From contig NZ_CP036426.1 in assembly GCF_007752535.1 (NCBI RefSeq), positions 1,860,001-1,924,000 of the forward strand: DNA of 64,000 nt, given 5' to 3'. The notes beneath the pieces are model-generated. The model saw only the letters and a list, made by a program, of their open reading frames with translations, was not told where the DNA came from and ran no database searches. Positions 38,955 through 47,261 of this stretch are shown piece by piece; within the stretch, counting starts at the first letter, position 1, and the number at the start of each line of letters is the position of its first letter. A program made the translations under genes and the position numbers. Source of the stretch: Tautonia plasticadhaerens (GTDB taxonomy: Bacteria; Planctomycetota; Planctomycetia; Isosphaerales; Isosphaeraceae).

Positions 38955-39518
38955 ATGAACATCAAAGCGACCGACATCCGCCGAGGCATGGTGATCACGA
39001 TGGACGGCACCAACTACGTCGTCCACGACTTCTACCACCACACGCCCGGCAACCTCCGCGCCATGGTCCAGGCGAAGCTGAAGAACATGCAGACCGGGTC
39101 GATCATCGACAAGCGGTTCCGCTCCGTCGACCAGATCGAGGTCCCCTTCGTCGAGTCCAAGGAGTACGAATATCTCTACTCCCAGGGAGACGAGCACGTC
39201 TTCATGGACACCTCGACGTTCGACCAGATCTCCTTCCCGCCGGACATGATCGGCGCCTCGATGCCGTACCTGCTGCCCAACACCAAGGTCAGCGTCCGGT
39301 ACGTCGACGAGAAGCCCGTCTCCGTCGAGTTGCCCGACAGCGTCGAGCACACGATCGTCGACACCCCGCCGTCGATCAAGGGGGCCACGGCCACCAACCA
39401 GTACAAGGAGGCCATCACCGAGACCGGCCTCAAGATCAGCGTCCCCCCCTTCATCGGGCCGGGCGAGAAGGTCCGCATCGACACCCGGGACGGCAAGTAC
39501 GTCGAACGCGTGAAGTGA
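38955..39518 (+). CDS. efp: Translation elongation factor P
   Basis: 187 residues, the usual length. KOW-like domain 1 (1-65), then OB domains with QIEVPFVESKEYEYLYSQGDEHVFMDTSTFDQI and PPSIKGATATNQYKEAITETGLKISVPPFIGPGEKVRIDT. It rescues ribosomes stalled at polyproline. The tip of the domain 1 loop reads HTPGNLRAMVQ, so the residue aligning with modified Lys34 of E. coli EF-P is Asn33. I see no epmA/epmB or earP gene in the window. Confidence 0.96.
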   Translation: MNIKATDIRRGMVITMDGTNYVVHDFYHHTPGNLRAMVQAKLKNMQTGSIIDKRFRSVDQIEVPFVESKEYEYLYSQGDEHVFMDTSTFDQISFPPDMIGASMPYLLPNTKVSVRYVDEKPVSVELPDSVEHTIVDTPPSIKGATATNQYKEAITETGLKISVPPFIGPGEKVRIDTRDGKYVERVK

Positions 39519-39546
39519 GCCGAGAGGCGCCGTCGCCCGCACGCCA

Positions 39547-39580
39547 GACGAGACGAGAACGAGAACGAGACGAGACGAGG
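39547..39580. repeat. ACGAG/AACGAG simple-sequence run
   Basis: A purine-biased low-complexity run of ACGAG and AACGAG units between efp and the M20 gene. A shorter (ACGAG)3 run lies at 30121-30135 in another intergenic gap. Possibly slippage-derived. Confidence 0.6.
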
Positions 39581-39660
39581 CCCCGGCCCGACGTCGGCCC
39601 GAAGCACGCCGGCCCGGCCGGGATCGGACCGAATCGACCGCCCCCCGGAGCCTCCCCGAC

Positions 39661-40842
39661 GTGTCCCCCCCGACGGCCCTCCCGCTGCTCCTCGAACTCG
39701 TCTCCCTGCCGAGCGTCAACCCGATGGGCCGAGCCGTCGGCGACGGCCCCCCGTACTTCGAGGGACGCGTCTCGGACTACCTGGACGCCTACTTCCGGGA
39801 CCTCGGCGTCCCCTACGAGCGGCGGACCATCTCCCCCGGGCGGGACAACCTCATCGCCCGCTTCGAGCCCCCCGGCGGCAAGGCCCGCCGCACCCTGCTC
39901 TGGGACGCCCACCAGGACACCGTCCCCGCCGAGGGGATGACCGTCGAGCCCTTCCGCCCCGTCGTCGACGGCGGCAAGGTCTTCGGCCGGGGCTCCTGCG
40001 ACGTCAAGGGCGGCCTCGCCGCCATGCTCGCCGCCTTCGCCCGCCTCGTCCGGGAGCGTCCCGAGGGCGCCGCCCGGGTCCTCATGGCCTGCACCGTGGA
40101 CGAGGAGTACACCCACACCGGCTCCTCCGCGCTCGCGGCCCAGGGGCTCGCCGTCGACCTCGCCGTCGTCGCCGAACCGACCATGCTCCGGGTCGTCACC
40201 GCCCACAAGGGGGCCGTCCGCTGGAAGGTAGTCACCGAGGGGGTCGCCTGCCACAGCTCCCGGCCCCAGGACGGGGTGAACGCGATCTACCGGATGGCCC
40301 GGGTCCTCTCGGTGATCGAGCCCTTCGCCCTCTGCCTCCGGGAGGCGACGCCCGACCCCGTGCTCGGACCCCCGACCCTCTCCGTCGGCCGGATCGAGGG
40401 GGGGCAGAGCGTCAACGTCGTCCCCGACTCCTGCGCCATCGACCTCGACCGACGGGTCATCCCCGGTGAGGACGTGGAGGGGGTCCGCCGGCAGCTCCAA
40501 GACGCGCTGGTCGCCGCCCTCGGCGACTCCGCCCCCTTCTCCTTCACCGAGCCCTGGGTCCGGATGCCCTCGCTCTCCCCCGAGTCCTCCCGAGGCTGGG
40601 TCGAGCCGGTCCGGGACGCGATGGCCCGCGCCCTCGGCGAGCGCCCCGAGATCTCCGCCGTCCCCTACGGCACCGACGCGGGCCCCCTCTCCGCCTCGGG
40701 GATCCCCGCCCTCGTCATCGGCCCCGGCGACATCGCCCAGGCCCACACCAAGGACGAGTGGATCGCCGTCGACCAGCTCGAACGGGCCGTCGAGGCCTAC
40801 TACGCCCTCGCCTGCCACCTGGGCAACGCCGATCCGACCTGA
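39661..40842 (+). CDS. M20-family metallopeptidase/deacylase (ArgE/DapE type)
   Basis: 393 residues starting at a GTG. Metal-site motifs are WDAHQDTVPAEG (His, then Asp), GRGSCDVKGGLAAML (bridging Asp), and CTVDEEYTHTGS (Glu pair). The dimerisation domain has EGVACHSSRPQDGVNAIYRMA, and the last His ligand is in IAQAHTKDEWI. Enzymes of this group deacylate N-acyl amino acids or cleave small peptides: acetylornithine deacetylase, succinyl-diaminopimelate desuccinylase, carboxypeptidase G2. The substrate cannot be chosen from context. Confidence 0.92.
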   Translation: MSPPTALPLLLELVSLPSVNPMGRAVGDGPPYFEGRVSDYLDAYFRDLGVPYERRTISPGRDNLIARFEPPGGKARRTLLWDAHQDTVPAEGMTVEPFRPVVDGGKVFGRGSCDVKGGLAAMLAAFARLVRERPEGAARVLMACTVDEEYTHTGSSALAAQGLAVDLAVVAEPTMLRVVTAHKGAVRWKVVTEGVACHSSRPQDGVNAIYRMARVLSVIEPFALCLREATPDPVLGPPTLSVGRIEGGQSVNVVPDSCAIDLDRRVIPGEDVEGVRRQLQDALVAALGDSAPFSFTEPWVRMPSLSPESSRGWVEPVRDAMARALGERPEISAVPYGTDAGPLSASGIPALVIGPGDIAQAHTKDEWIAVDQLERAVEAYYALACHLGNADPT

Positions 40843-40866
40843 TCGGCGAGGGACCCCGTTCGCCGA
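40843..40866. terminator. Hairpin directly after the M20 stop
   Basis: A 7-bp stem, TCGGCGA / TCGCCGA, with a ten-base loop, begins at the base after the stop codon and ahead of a convergent gene. Moderate at best. Confidence 0.3.
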
Positions 40867-40927
40867 CCCAGGCAGCTCGGCCTCCCGCCCGGCGTGCCCG
40901 AGCCTTGTTCCCCCTCCCGCGAAATGA

Positions 40928-41515
40928 TCAGGGGAGGATGCCGCCCCCGCCGAGCAGTTCGCGCTCGATCCGGTTGAGGATGCGCTGTTCCAGGGCGAAG
41001 TCCCTCCCCTTGGGGATCCAGCCCAGGGGGGGGGCGATCGGCCCGATCACCTCGCGCGACCGATTGATCTGGAAGTCCTGGGGGAAGGCCGCCTGGCCGC
41101 CGTTCTGGCGCTCGGGTCGGTCGAGGAACTCCAGCTCCTTCCAGACCTCCACGTCGATGGCGAAGCCCTCGGCGACCGGCTCGACCCTGGCGATCGCGAA
41201 CCGCCGGTAGGTCTGCAAGGTCGCCTCCAGGCGCTGCCGGAGGCCGACCGAGTCCCGACGCCAGGGCTCGACGATCGTCGCCGCCGTCTCCGGATACGTG
41301 CTGATCCGGCGGGCGAGGCGATTCTCCTCGTCGATCTCGAAGTCCTCGTCGACCGCGTGGACGGTGGCGTCCCAGGCGGCGTCGAAGCTCGTCGTGCGGA
41401 CGACGAGCGGGTTCGCGTGGATGGGCTGGTTGCGGAGGGTCCCGCAGCCGGTCAGGCCCGACGGGGCGATCACCGCCGCGAGCATCGCGGCCTGGACGGG
41501 CCTGAATCGCATCAT
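40928..41515 (-). CDS. Small lipoprotein of unknown function
   Basis: 195 residues from the first of two adjacent ATGs (41515), with GAGG upstream. The N-terminus MMRFRPVQAAMLAAVIAPSG ends in a lipobox LTGC, lipidated Cys24. The mature part has TTSFDAAWDATVHAVDEDFEIDEENRLARRISTYPETAATIVEPW, resembling the DUF-type periplasmic lipoproteins seen in planctomycetes, then a charged C-terminus. No enzymatic motif. Probably anchored in a membrane facing the periplasm. Confidence 0.75.
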   Translation of the reverse strand: MMRFRPVQAAMLAAVIAPSGLTGCGTLRNQPIHANPLVVRTTSFDAAWDATVHAVDEDFEIDEENRLARRISTYPETAATIVEPWRRDSVGLRQRLEATLQTYRRFAIARVEPVAEGFAIDVEVWKELEFLDRPERQNGGQAAFPQDFQINRSREVIGPIAPPLGWIPKGRDFALEQRILNRIERELLGGGGILP

Positions 41516-41786
41516 CACGGTCCTCGGCTCGGGCTCGGCGATCGGGCTCGGGCCGGGGGCAGGGGGGAGGTGCGAGGGGAGCGGGGCCGGAGCCGGGATC
41601 GGGACGGGGCACCCGGCTCGGGGATCGGCTCCCCAGGCCCGGGCGCGGCGTATCGTGCCCGCACCGGCCGATCGTGGCAAGGCCAGTTGGGTTGTCCCCC
41701 GCGGATCCGCGACCTAGGGTCCCGATGGAGCGCGGCCGGGCCCGCCGGCCGGCTCCCCGGCCCCTCGCCCCGGATCGAGGCCCCCC

Positions 41787-42779
41787 ATGCCGATGCCGCA
41801 CCGAGACGCCACGATCACCGTCCAGGCCGACGACCCGGGACGCCCCCCCCGCATGGGATGGCCTCCGGCCCTGGGGAGGACCCGGGCCTGCCGGGCCGAC
41901 CGCATCCTGTCCGCGATGCTCGACGGGGTCGGCCGGTCGACCCGACGGGAGGAGATCCACGACCTGCTGCTCCGGGCCGCCCGGGCGCTGACCGGCTCGA
42001 ACCGGGTCGAGGTCCGGCCCGTCGGCGGACCCAATCGGGTGCTCGTCTCCCGATCTTCTCCCGCCCCGGGCGAGCCGGTCCGCCTCCCGGTCCGGTTCCG
42101 GGGGGAACCGTTGGGGACGCTGCTGGTCTCGCCCCGGGGCCGACGCCCCATCCCCCCGGCCACCGTCTCCCAGCTCGAATCGCTCTGCGCCATCGCCGCC
42201 CTGGCCGACCGGCTCCTCGGCCGGGAGCCCTTGCTCCGCCTGGCCGACCCCTCCCTGCCGGAATCGCGGCTGAAGCCCAGGGCGCTACTCCTGCCGATCC
42301 TCCGCCAGTTGATCCTGCTGGCCAGGAGGCGACGGGAGCCGCTCACGGTGCTCGCCATCGGCCTGGACCGGCCGGCCTCGATGGCGGAGGCGATCCTCCC
42401 GGCCGGGGGGGCCGGGTCCGTCGACCCGTCGATCTCCCTCGTGCTCGGCACCCTCCGGGAGAGCGACCTCGTCGTCATGGACGACCCCCGGACCCTGATC
42501 GCCGTGCTCCCCAACGCCTCGAACCTCAACGCCCCGATGATCGCCGAGTCGATCCTCCTCGCCGCCGCCGGCGCGACCGACGACGAGCCGACCGCCCCCC
42601 TCGCCGTCGGGGTCGCCGGCCTCTCCGACCGGGTCCGGGAGGCCGACGTGCTGCTCGACCTTGCCCAGGAGGCCCTCCGCCGCGCCCGCCTCCGGCCCGG
42701 GGGCGGCATCCTCGTCGCCGACCAGGACAGCTTCACCCCCGGAGTGCTCCCCAAAGCCGAGCCCGTTGCGGTCGGTTGA
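41787..42779 (+). CDS. GAF domain plus degenerate GGDEF domain protein
   Basis: 330 residues. About 35-150 is a GAF-like region (ILSAMLDGVGRSTRREEIHDLLLRAARALTGSNRVEVRPV then ATVSQLESLCAIAALADRLLG). About 165-320 follows the GGDEF scaffold: LLARRRREPLTVLAIGLD, LGTLRESDLVVMDDPRTLIAVLPNAS, LAVGVAGL, LLDLAQEALRRARLRPGGGILVAD. The GG(D/E)EF signature is replaced by DDPRTL, so cyclase activity is not expected. It may be a sensor with a receptor-type or structural GGDEF remnant. Confidence 0.7.
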   Translation: MPMPHRDATITVQADDPGRPPRMGWPPALGRTRACRADRILSAMLDGVGRSTRREEIHDLLLRAARALTGSNRVEVRPVGGPNRVLVSRSSPAPGEPVRLPVRFRGEPLGTLLVSPRGRRPIPPATVSQLESLCAIAALADRLLGREPLLRLADPSLPESRLKPRALLLPILRQLILLARRRREPLTVLAIGLDRPASMAEAILPAGGAGSVDPSISLVLGTLRESDLVVMDDPRTLIAVLPNASNLNAPMIAESILLAAAGATDDEPTAPLAVGVAGLSDRVREADVLLDLAQEALRRARLRPGGGILVADQDSFTPGVLPKAEPVAVG

Positions 42780-43060
42780 TCCCGGGGCCGGTCGTCGACC
42801 CCCTCATTGCCCCGAGCAGAATCGGTCACCGAAATCGGCCCGACGCTCGATCATTATGGATGTAACGCGGCGCCCCGAGGCCCCCGCCCTCGGCGGTGAG
42901 GCCTCCGATTGCCCCTCCCGGGGGAGGCGACGCGGCCGGCTCTTTGAAAATCGAGAGCGAACACTTGGATGCATACATTAATTTTTTTGTTCCCGATCGT
43001 CCTCCCTGGATTGAGAATGCTGCATCCCGGGGGGCCGCCGGTCGTCGCCAGTCGATTCGG

Positions 43061-43145
43061 CGGAGCGAACCCATTTCTTGTGCCGCAACTCCTTTTTTAC
43101 TTCGTATTTCGGCCGATGACGCCTGGCGCACTGTGGCGCACCGGC
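43061..43145. repeat. Copy A of an 85-base imperfect direct repeat
   Basis: Begins CGGAGCGAACCCATT and ends GGCGCACTGTGGCGCACCGGC. Copy B is at 43294-43378. The two conserved ends are exactly 64 bases apart in both copies while the middle has diverged, suggesting an old duplication or a conserved paired element. Confidence 0.6.
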
Positions 43146-43293
43146 TCCGCGATCTCTCGGATAGGTCGACGCCGGGGGCGAGCGCGACGAACAAACCCAC
43201 CTGCCGGAATGGCAGTCTCCGGGAGGCGAGGGGCGCGTGACGCCGTGGCGTCCCATCACGCGCGAAACGAACCCGATCGAACCGGGGATCCTC

Positions 43294-43378
43294 CGGAGCG
43301 AACCCATTGCGATCGCCGCAAGTCCTGACTCGAAAGGCTGATCGACGGGATCGCCGGGGCGCACTGAGGCGCACCGGC
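43294..43378. repeat. Copy B of an 85-base imperfect direct repeat
   Basis: Begins CGGAGCGAACCCATT and ends GGCGCACTGAGGCGCACCGGC, one mismatch from copy A in the terminal 21 bases. A CGCCGCAA/TGCCGCAA block is also shared at the same offset. It lies 26 bases from the pyruvate kinase stop. Confidence 0.6.
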
Positions 43379-43404
43379 CCCCACCGCCACAGCCGGATCG
43401 GGGC

Positions 43405-44868
43405 TCAGGCAGTGTGCTCGACCTCGCGGACGACCATCGTGTTATGGGTCGGGTGATCGGGGAAGAAACCCCGGAGGACGACGACCCGGTCGCCCGTCGA
43501 GACCAGGCCCTTCGTCTTGGCCCAGGAGAGGGCGTGGTCGACGGGCCCGTCCCCCCCGGAGCCCGCACCCGGCAGGATCAGCGGGACGACCCCCCAGAGC
43601 AGGCTCAGTTGCCGGGCCACCCCCTCTGACGGGGCCAGGGCGATCGTCGGCGTCCGGTTGCGCTGCATCGAGACGGCGAGGGCGGATCGGCCCGATCGGG
43701 TGGCGACGACCAGCAGGGCCGCGTCCAACCTCCGGCAGGCGAGGCTGGCCGACTCGACGACCGCCTCGGTGATCGGCGAGATCCATCCGGCCCGGTCGGC
43801 CGGCCCCCCGGGGGCGGTCGTCGAGGGCGAGGGGGAAGGCCGCTCGGCCTCGGCGAGGATCCGGCTCATGGTGCGGACGGCCTCGACCGGGAAGTCGCCG
43901 ATGGCCGTCTCGCCGGAGAGCATGACGGCGTCGGTGCCGTCGACGGCGGCGTTGAAGACGTCGCTGGCCTCGGCCCGGGTGGGGCGGCTGGAGCGTTCCA
44001 TGCTGTTGAGCATCTGGGTGGCGATGATGACCGGCACCCGGGCCTTGTGGGCCTCGACCAGGATCCGCTTCTGGATCGCCGGGACCCGGGCCACGTCCAC
44101 CTCGACCCCGAGGTCGCCCCGGGCGACCATGACCACGTCGGACAGGGCGAGGATCGACTCGAGTTCATCCACGGCCTGGGGCTTCTCGACCTTGGCGATC
44201 ACCTTGGCCTTGATGTTCCTGCGGTCCAGCTCGTGGCGGAGCCGGGCCAGGTCGGTACCCGACCGGACGAAGGAGAGGGCGATGAAGTCGACGTCGTGAT
44301 CGGCGGCCCAGTCCAGGTCCCCCAGGTCCTTGTCGGTCAGCGAGGGGAGGCTCAGGCCGGAGCCGGGGACGTTGATCCCCTGCCTCGACCGGATCTGGCC
44401 CGGGAGCACGACCTTCAGCACCGCCCGCCCGGGAGAGCGGTCGACCACTTCCATGCCGACCGTGCCGTCGGCGAACAGGACGGGGTCGCCGATCGTAAGG
44501 TCATCGGGGAGGTCGGGGTACGTGCAGGTCAGCTCGCCTTCAGCCCCTCCCGGACCCCGGACCAGGGCGTATTCCGCATCCAGCTCGCACGAGAGCATCC
44601 CCCCCGGCAACTCCCCCAGCCGGATCTTCGGCCCGCCGAGGTCCATGAGGACCCCGACCGCCCGCTCCCGCTCGGCAGCCACCCGGCGGATGTCGGCGAG
44701 TGTGGCCGAGTGGTCGTCCTGCGAGCCGTGGGAGAAGTTCAGGCGGAAGACGTCGACCCCGGCGTCCAGCAGCTTGCCGAGGACCTCGGGGGCCCGTGAG
44801 GCGGGGCCGACGGTCGCCACGATCTTCGTCCTCACGCCGGCCAGCGACTCGTCCGCGTCGATCCGCAC
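43405..44868 (-). CDS. pyk: Pyruvate kinase
   Basis: 487 residues. TKIVATVGPASRAPEVLGKLLDAGVDVFRLNFSHGSQDDH opens the A domain. DLGGPKIRLG leads into the B-domain insert, IKAKVIAKVEKPQAVDEL holds the catalytic Lys/Glu loop, and MVARGDLGVEVDVARVPAIQKRI is the signature region. TQMLNSMERSSRPTRAEASDVFNAAVDGTDAVMLSGETAIGDFP is also diagnostic. The C-terminal effector domain is shorter than usual but present. It converts PEP and ADP to pyruvate and ATP in glycolysis. Confidence 0.97.
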   Translation of the reverse strand: MRIDADESLAGVRTKIVATVGPASRAPEVLGKLLDAGVDVFRLNFSHGSQDDHSATLADIRRVAAERERAVGVLMDLGGPKIRLGELPGGMLSCELDAEYALVRGPGGAEGELTCTYPDLPDDLTIGDPVLFADGTVGMEVVDRSPGRAVLKVVLPGQIRSRQGINVPGSGLSLPSLTDKDLGDLDWAADHDVDFIALSFVRSGTDLARLRHELDRRNIKAKVIAKVEKPQAVDELESILALSDVVMVARGDLGVEVDVARVPAIQKRILVEAHKARVPVIIATQMLNSMERSSRPTRAEASDVFNAAVDGTDAVMLSGETAIGDFPVEAVRTMSRILAEAERPSPSPSTTAPGGPADRAGWISPITEAVVESASLACRRLDAALLVVATRSGRSALAVSMQRNRTPTIALAPSEGVARQLSLLWGVVPLILPGAGSGGDGPVDHALSWAKTKGLVSTGDRVVVLRGFFPDHPTHNTMVVREVEHTA

Positions 44869-45234
44869 GGCGACACCTCAGATAGGCGGGGCCAGGGGCG
44901 TCCAATGGTCCGGGGCGGCGGGCGAATGCCTCCCGAGGCGGGGCGGCCGCCGCCGACGAGGGCGAAGTGTAAGGCAAGGGGCCCCCGCCCGTCGAAAGAA
45001 TTACGACCGGGACGGGCCGATCGGCGTCGAATCCCCCCACCCCTTCCACCCCTGTCGGCCCCTACCAGCTCCGATTGACGAGTCGACCACTCCTCGGGAG
45101 ACTGTCGCCTCCCGGGATCTCCAGCCGAGCATAAAGTGGACCGGTATCCGATTCGCAACGTCATCCCCGGGAATGCATTGGATCGACGGACCGCCCCAGG
45201 GGGGCGGCTCCCCGAGGCTCGAGGCACTCAGACC
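44869..45234. other. Divergent gap between pyk and the GTPase cassette
   Basis: 366 bases. Near 45095-45115 there is a small hairpin (CGGGAG ... CTCCCG). The run GCATAAAG at about 45129 is the only AT-rich hexamer-like spot. Promoters for both divergent units should lie here. No confident match. Confidence 0.4.
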
Positions 45235-47211
45235 ATGAAGCGGATCATCGCCATCGCGGCCCTGCTCGGATCGCTCGGCGTGTTGATGAAAGTCGGCACG
45301 AAGCGGGCCGACGTCTCGGTCCGGGACGCCGAACCCGACGAGCCGACCGCCCCCACCCCCGAGCCGGCCGAGGCCGCCCGGCTGGCCGACGAGGCCCGGA
45401 TCCGCTCCCGATACCCCGAGCACCGGGAGCTGGTCGACCGCGTCCTCGACCGCTACGGCCGCAACTCCCTCGCCATCGAGGGGACCGACGGCCTCCGGGG
45501 GCTCCGGCTCCTCGACCGGCTCGACCTGGAGGCACTCTACCTCTACGAGCACGCCTCGGAGGACTTCCACCGCCTCGCAGAACTCGTCTCCGACGAGGCC
45601 GCGGCCGACCTCATGCTCAACTGGCGGGAGTACTTCGGCCTGAAGCGATCCGACTCCATCGACCGCAAGGTCCTGATCACGGCGATCTCCCGGCTGAATA
45701 CCCGACAGCGGCGGGCCGCCGCCTCCTACCCGGCCGCCCTGCCCCTGATCCTCAGTGACCCGACCGGCCTGACCGACCTGATCGACCGCTGGGAGGCCGA
45801 CCCCGATCGCCTCGGGGAGGCGCTGGCCGTCCTGATGTGCATCGACCTGACGGAGGGGAGCACCGACCTCGCCTCGTCCGTCCGGACGATCGACGCCTTC
45901 GGCAACCTCGCCCTCGACGCCTTCCGCCTCCAGGGCCTGGAAGGGTTCGCCACCGTCCACCGCTTCGGCCCGGTCCTCCTCGCCCTCCGGGACGCCATCC
46001 CGCTGGACCAGGCCTTGATCCTGCTCCGGGTCAACGAGGCGTTCGTCGCCGACCAACTCCGCGGCCGGTCGCCCGAGGCGATCGCCGGCGACCTGAGGCA
46101 CGTCGCCGCGGCGAACCTCGTCCCCGAGGTCGGCGGCAGCCCGTCCGGGCTCCGCCTGGTCGTCGAGCACGGCAGGGTCGCCGAGGAGGCCCTGCGCCGG
46201 GTCGGCCCGGACGCGGCGACGGTCATCTACGAGAATTACCCCAGCGCCAGGGACCGCGAGGAGGCCGTCGCCGCCGTCGCCGAGCACGGCCCGGCCGCCC
46301 TGGCGATGCTGGCCAAGTACGCCGACCACGACGGCTTCCGGGAGATCCTGCACCGGTACGGTCCCGACGTCATCCCGCCCGTCGCCTCGGCCGACGCCTC
46401 CCCCGAGTTCCTGGCCGAGCTGAGGGCCAAGCAGGACCGCTCGACCCTGGAGAACGTCGCCCTCGCCATGACCGCCATGTCCGGCGCGAGCGGCCAGGCG
46501 ACGATCGAGCTGATCCGGGAGGACGGCCTCGATCGTGCCCGGAGTCTCGGCTCCGCCGAGACGGCCTACTACGAGTTCCTGCCGCTCTACGACCTGCTGC
46601 ACCTCGGCAGCGTCGTCACGAAGGGATATACCCCGACCCGGGGCGAATACGCCTGGGCCGTGATCGACGCCGGGTTCGTCATCGCCGACGCCCTGAGCCT
46701 GGCGGCGCTCCAGCCCCAGGCGGCGCTGGCCTCGGAGGCGGCCCGATCAGAGCTGAAGGCGGCGGCCCGGGGGGCGATCCGGGGGATCGGCCGGGAGGCC
46801 TCCGAGGAGACCGCCGCGCTCGCCGGCCGTTCCGCCGCCCGGCAGGCGGCCGGGGGGGCGACCGACGCCGCCACCCGGGCCGCCCGGTGGTGGGTCGTCC
46901 GCTCGGCCGGCGGCCTCTTCGAGACGCTCCGGCACTACCCCGAGGCCCTCGCCCGGATCGGGCTCCGGGAGGCCACCGATATGGCCCGCCCCTACGCCGC
47001 CCAGGCCGGGCTGCGGCTCTCCCGGTGGGGCCCGATGCGGTTCCTCCAGGACGGCGCACTGGTCGTCCGCCGGATCCCCCCGGAGAAGGGCCTCAAGTAC
47101 CTGGCCGTCGAGGCCACCCAGGCCGGGGTCGGCCTGGCCGCGATCCACAAGATGGAGGAGCACCTCTCCTCCCGGAGGCCGTCGCCGGTCTCGTCGTCCC
47201 CGGCGGGCTGA
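45235..47211 (+). CDS. Exported or membrane-anchored helical-repeat protein, first gene of GTPase cassette
   Basis: 658 residues from the ATG at 45235. The N-terminal hydrophobic segment IIAIAALLGSLGVLM could be a signal anchor, followed by an acidic Pro-rich linker (DAEPDEPTAPTPEPAE). The body is alpha-helical, with recurring degenerate units around phrases such as RYGRNSLAIEGTDGLRGL, HRFGPVLLAL, EHGPAALAMLAKYADHDGF and HRYGPDVIPP. A hydrophobic patch at about 475-495 (YAWAVIDAGFVIADALSLAAL) precedes an Ala/Arg-rich helical stretch. No enzyme motif. I do not recognise the family. Leads a four-gene plus-strand set, with 50 bases to the next gene. Confidence 0.7.
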   Translation: MKRIIAIAALLGSLGVLMKVGTKRADVSVRDAEPDEPTAPTPEPAEAARLADEARIRSRYPEHRELVDRVLDRYGRNSLAIEGTDGLRGLRLLDRLDLEALYLYEHASEDFHRLAELVSDEAAADLMLNWREYFGLKRSDSIDRKVLITAISRLNTRQRRAAASYPAALPLILSDPTGLTDLIDRWEADPDRLGEALAVLMCIDLTEGSTDLASSVRTIDAFGNLALDAFRLQGLEGFATVHRFGPVLLALRDAIPLDQALILLRVNEAFVADQLRGRSPEAIAGDLRHVAAANLVPEVGGSPSGLRLVVEHGRVAEEALRRVGPDAATVIYENYPSARDREEAVAAVAEHGPAALAMLAKYADHDGFREILHRYGPDVIPPVASADASPEFLAELRAKQDRSTLENVALAMTAMSGASGQATIELIREDGLDRARSLGSAETAYYEFLPLYDLLHLGSVVTKGYTPTRGEYAWAVIDAGFVIADALSLAALQPQAALASEAARSELKAAARGAIRGIGREASEETAALAGRSAARQAAGGATDAATRAARWWVVRSAGGLFETLRHYPEALARIGLREATDMARPYAAQAGLRLSRWGPMRFLQDGALVVRRIPPEKGLKYLAVEATQAGVGLAAIHKMEEHLSSRRPSPVSSSPAG

Positions 47212-47261
47212 TCGATCGGACACTCACTCGGACACATCCTGGCGAACGAGGGCTTGATCGG

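Larger units (their letters stand above)
42780..43404. other. Long repeat-bearing gap between a GAF/GGDEF gene and pyruvate kinase
   Basis: 625 bases, the longest gap in the window and visibly AT-richer in places (for example 42940-43010, with ATTAATTTTTTTG). It holds the two-copy repeat listed separately and CTCTTTGAAAA (42940-42950), which resembles a boxA-like antitermination sequence, but no rRNA follows. I find no convincing coding frame. It separates two convergent genes. Confidence 0.5.

Noticed and set aside
42940-42950. boxA-like CTCTTTGAAAA as part of an rRNA leader
   Set aside because: No 16S, 23S or tRNA sequence follows; kept only as an AT-rich oddity.
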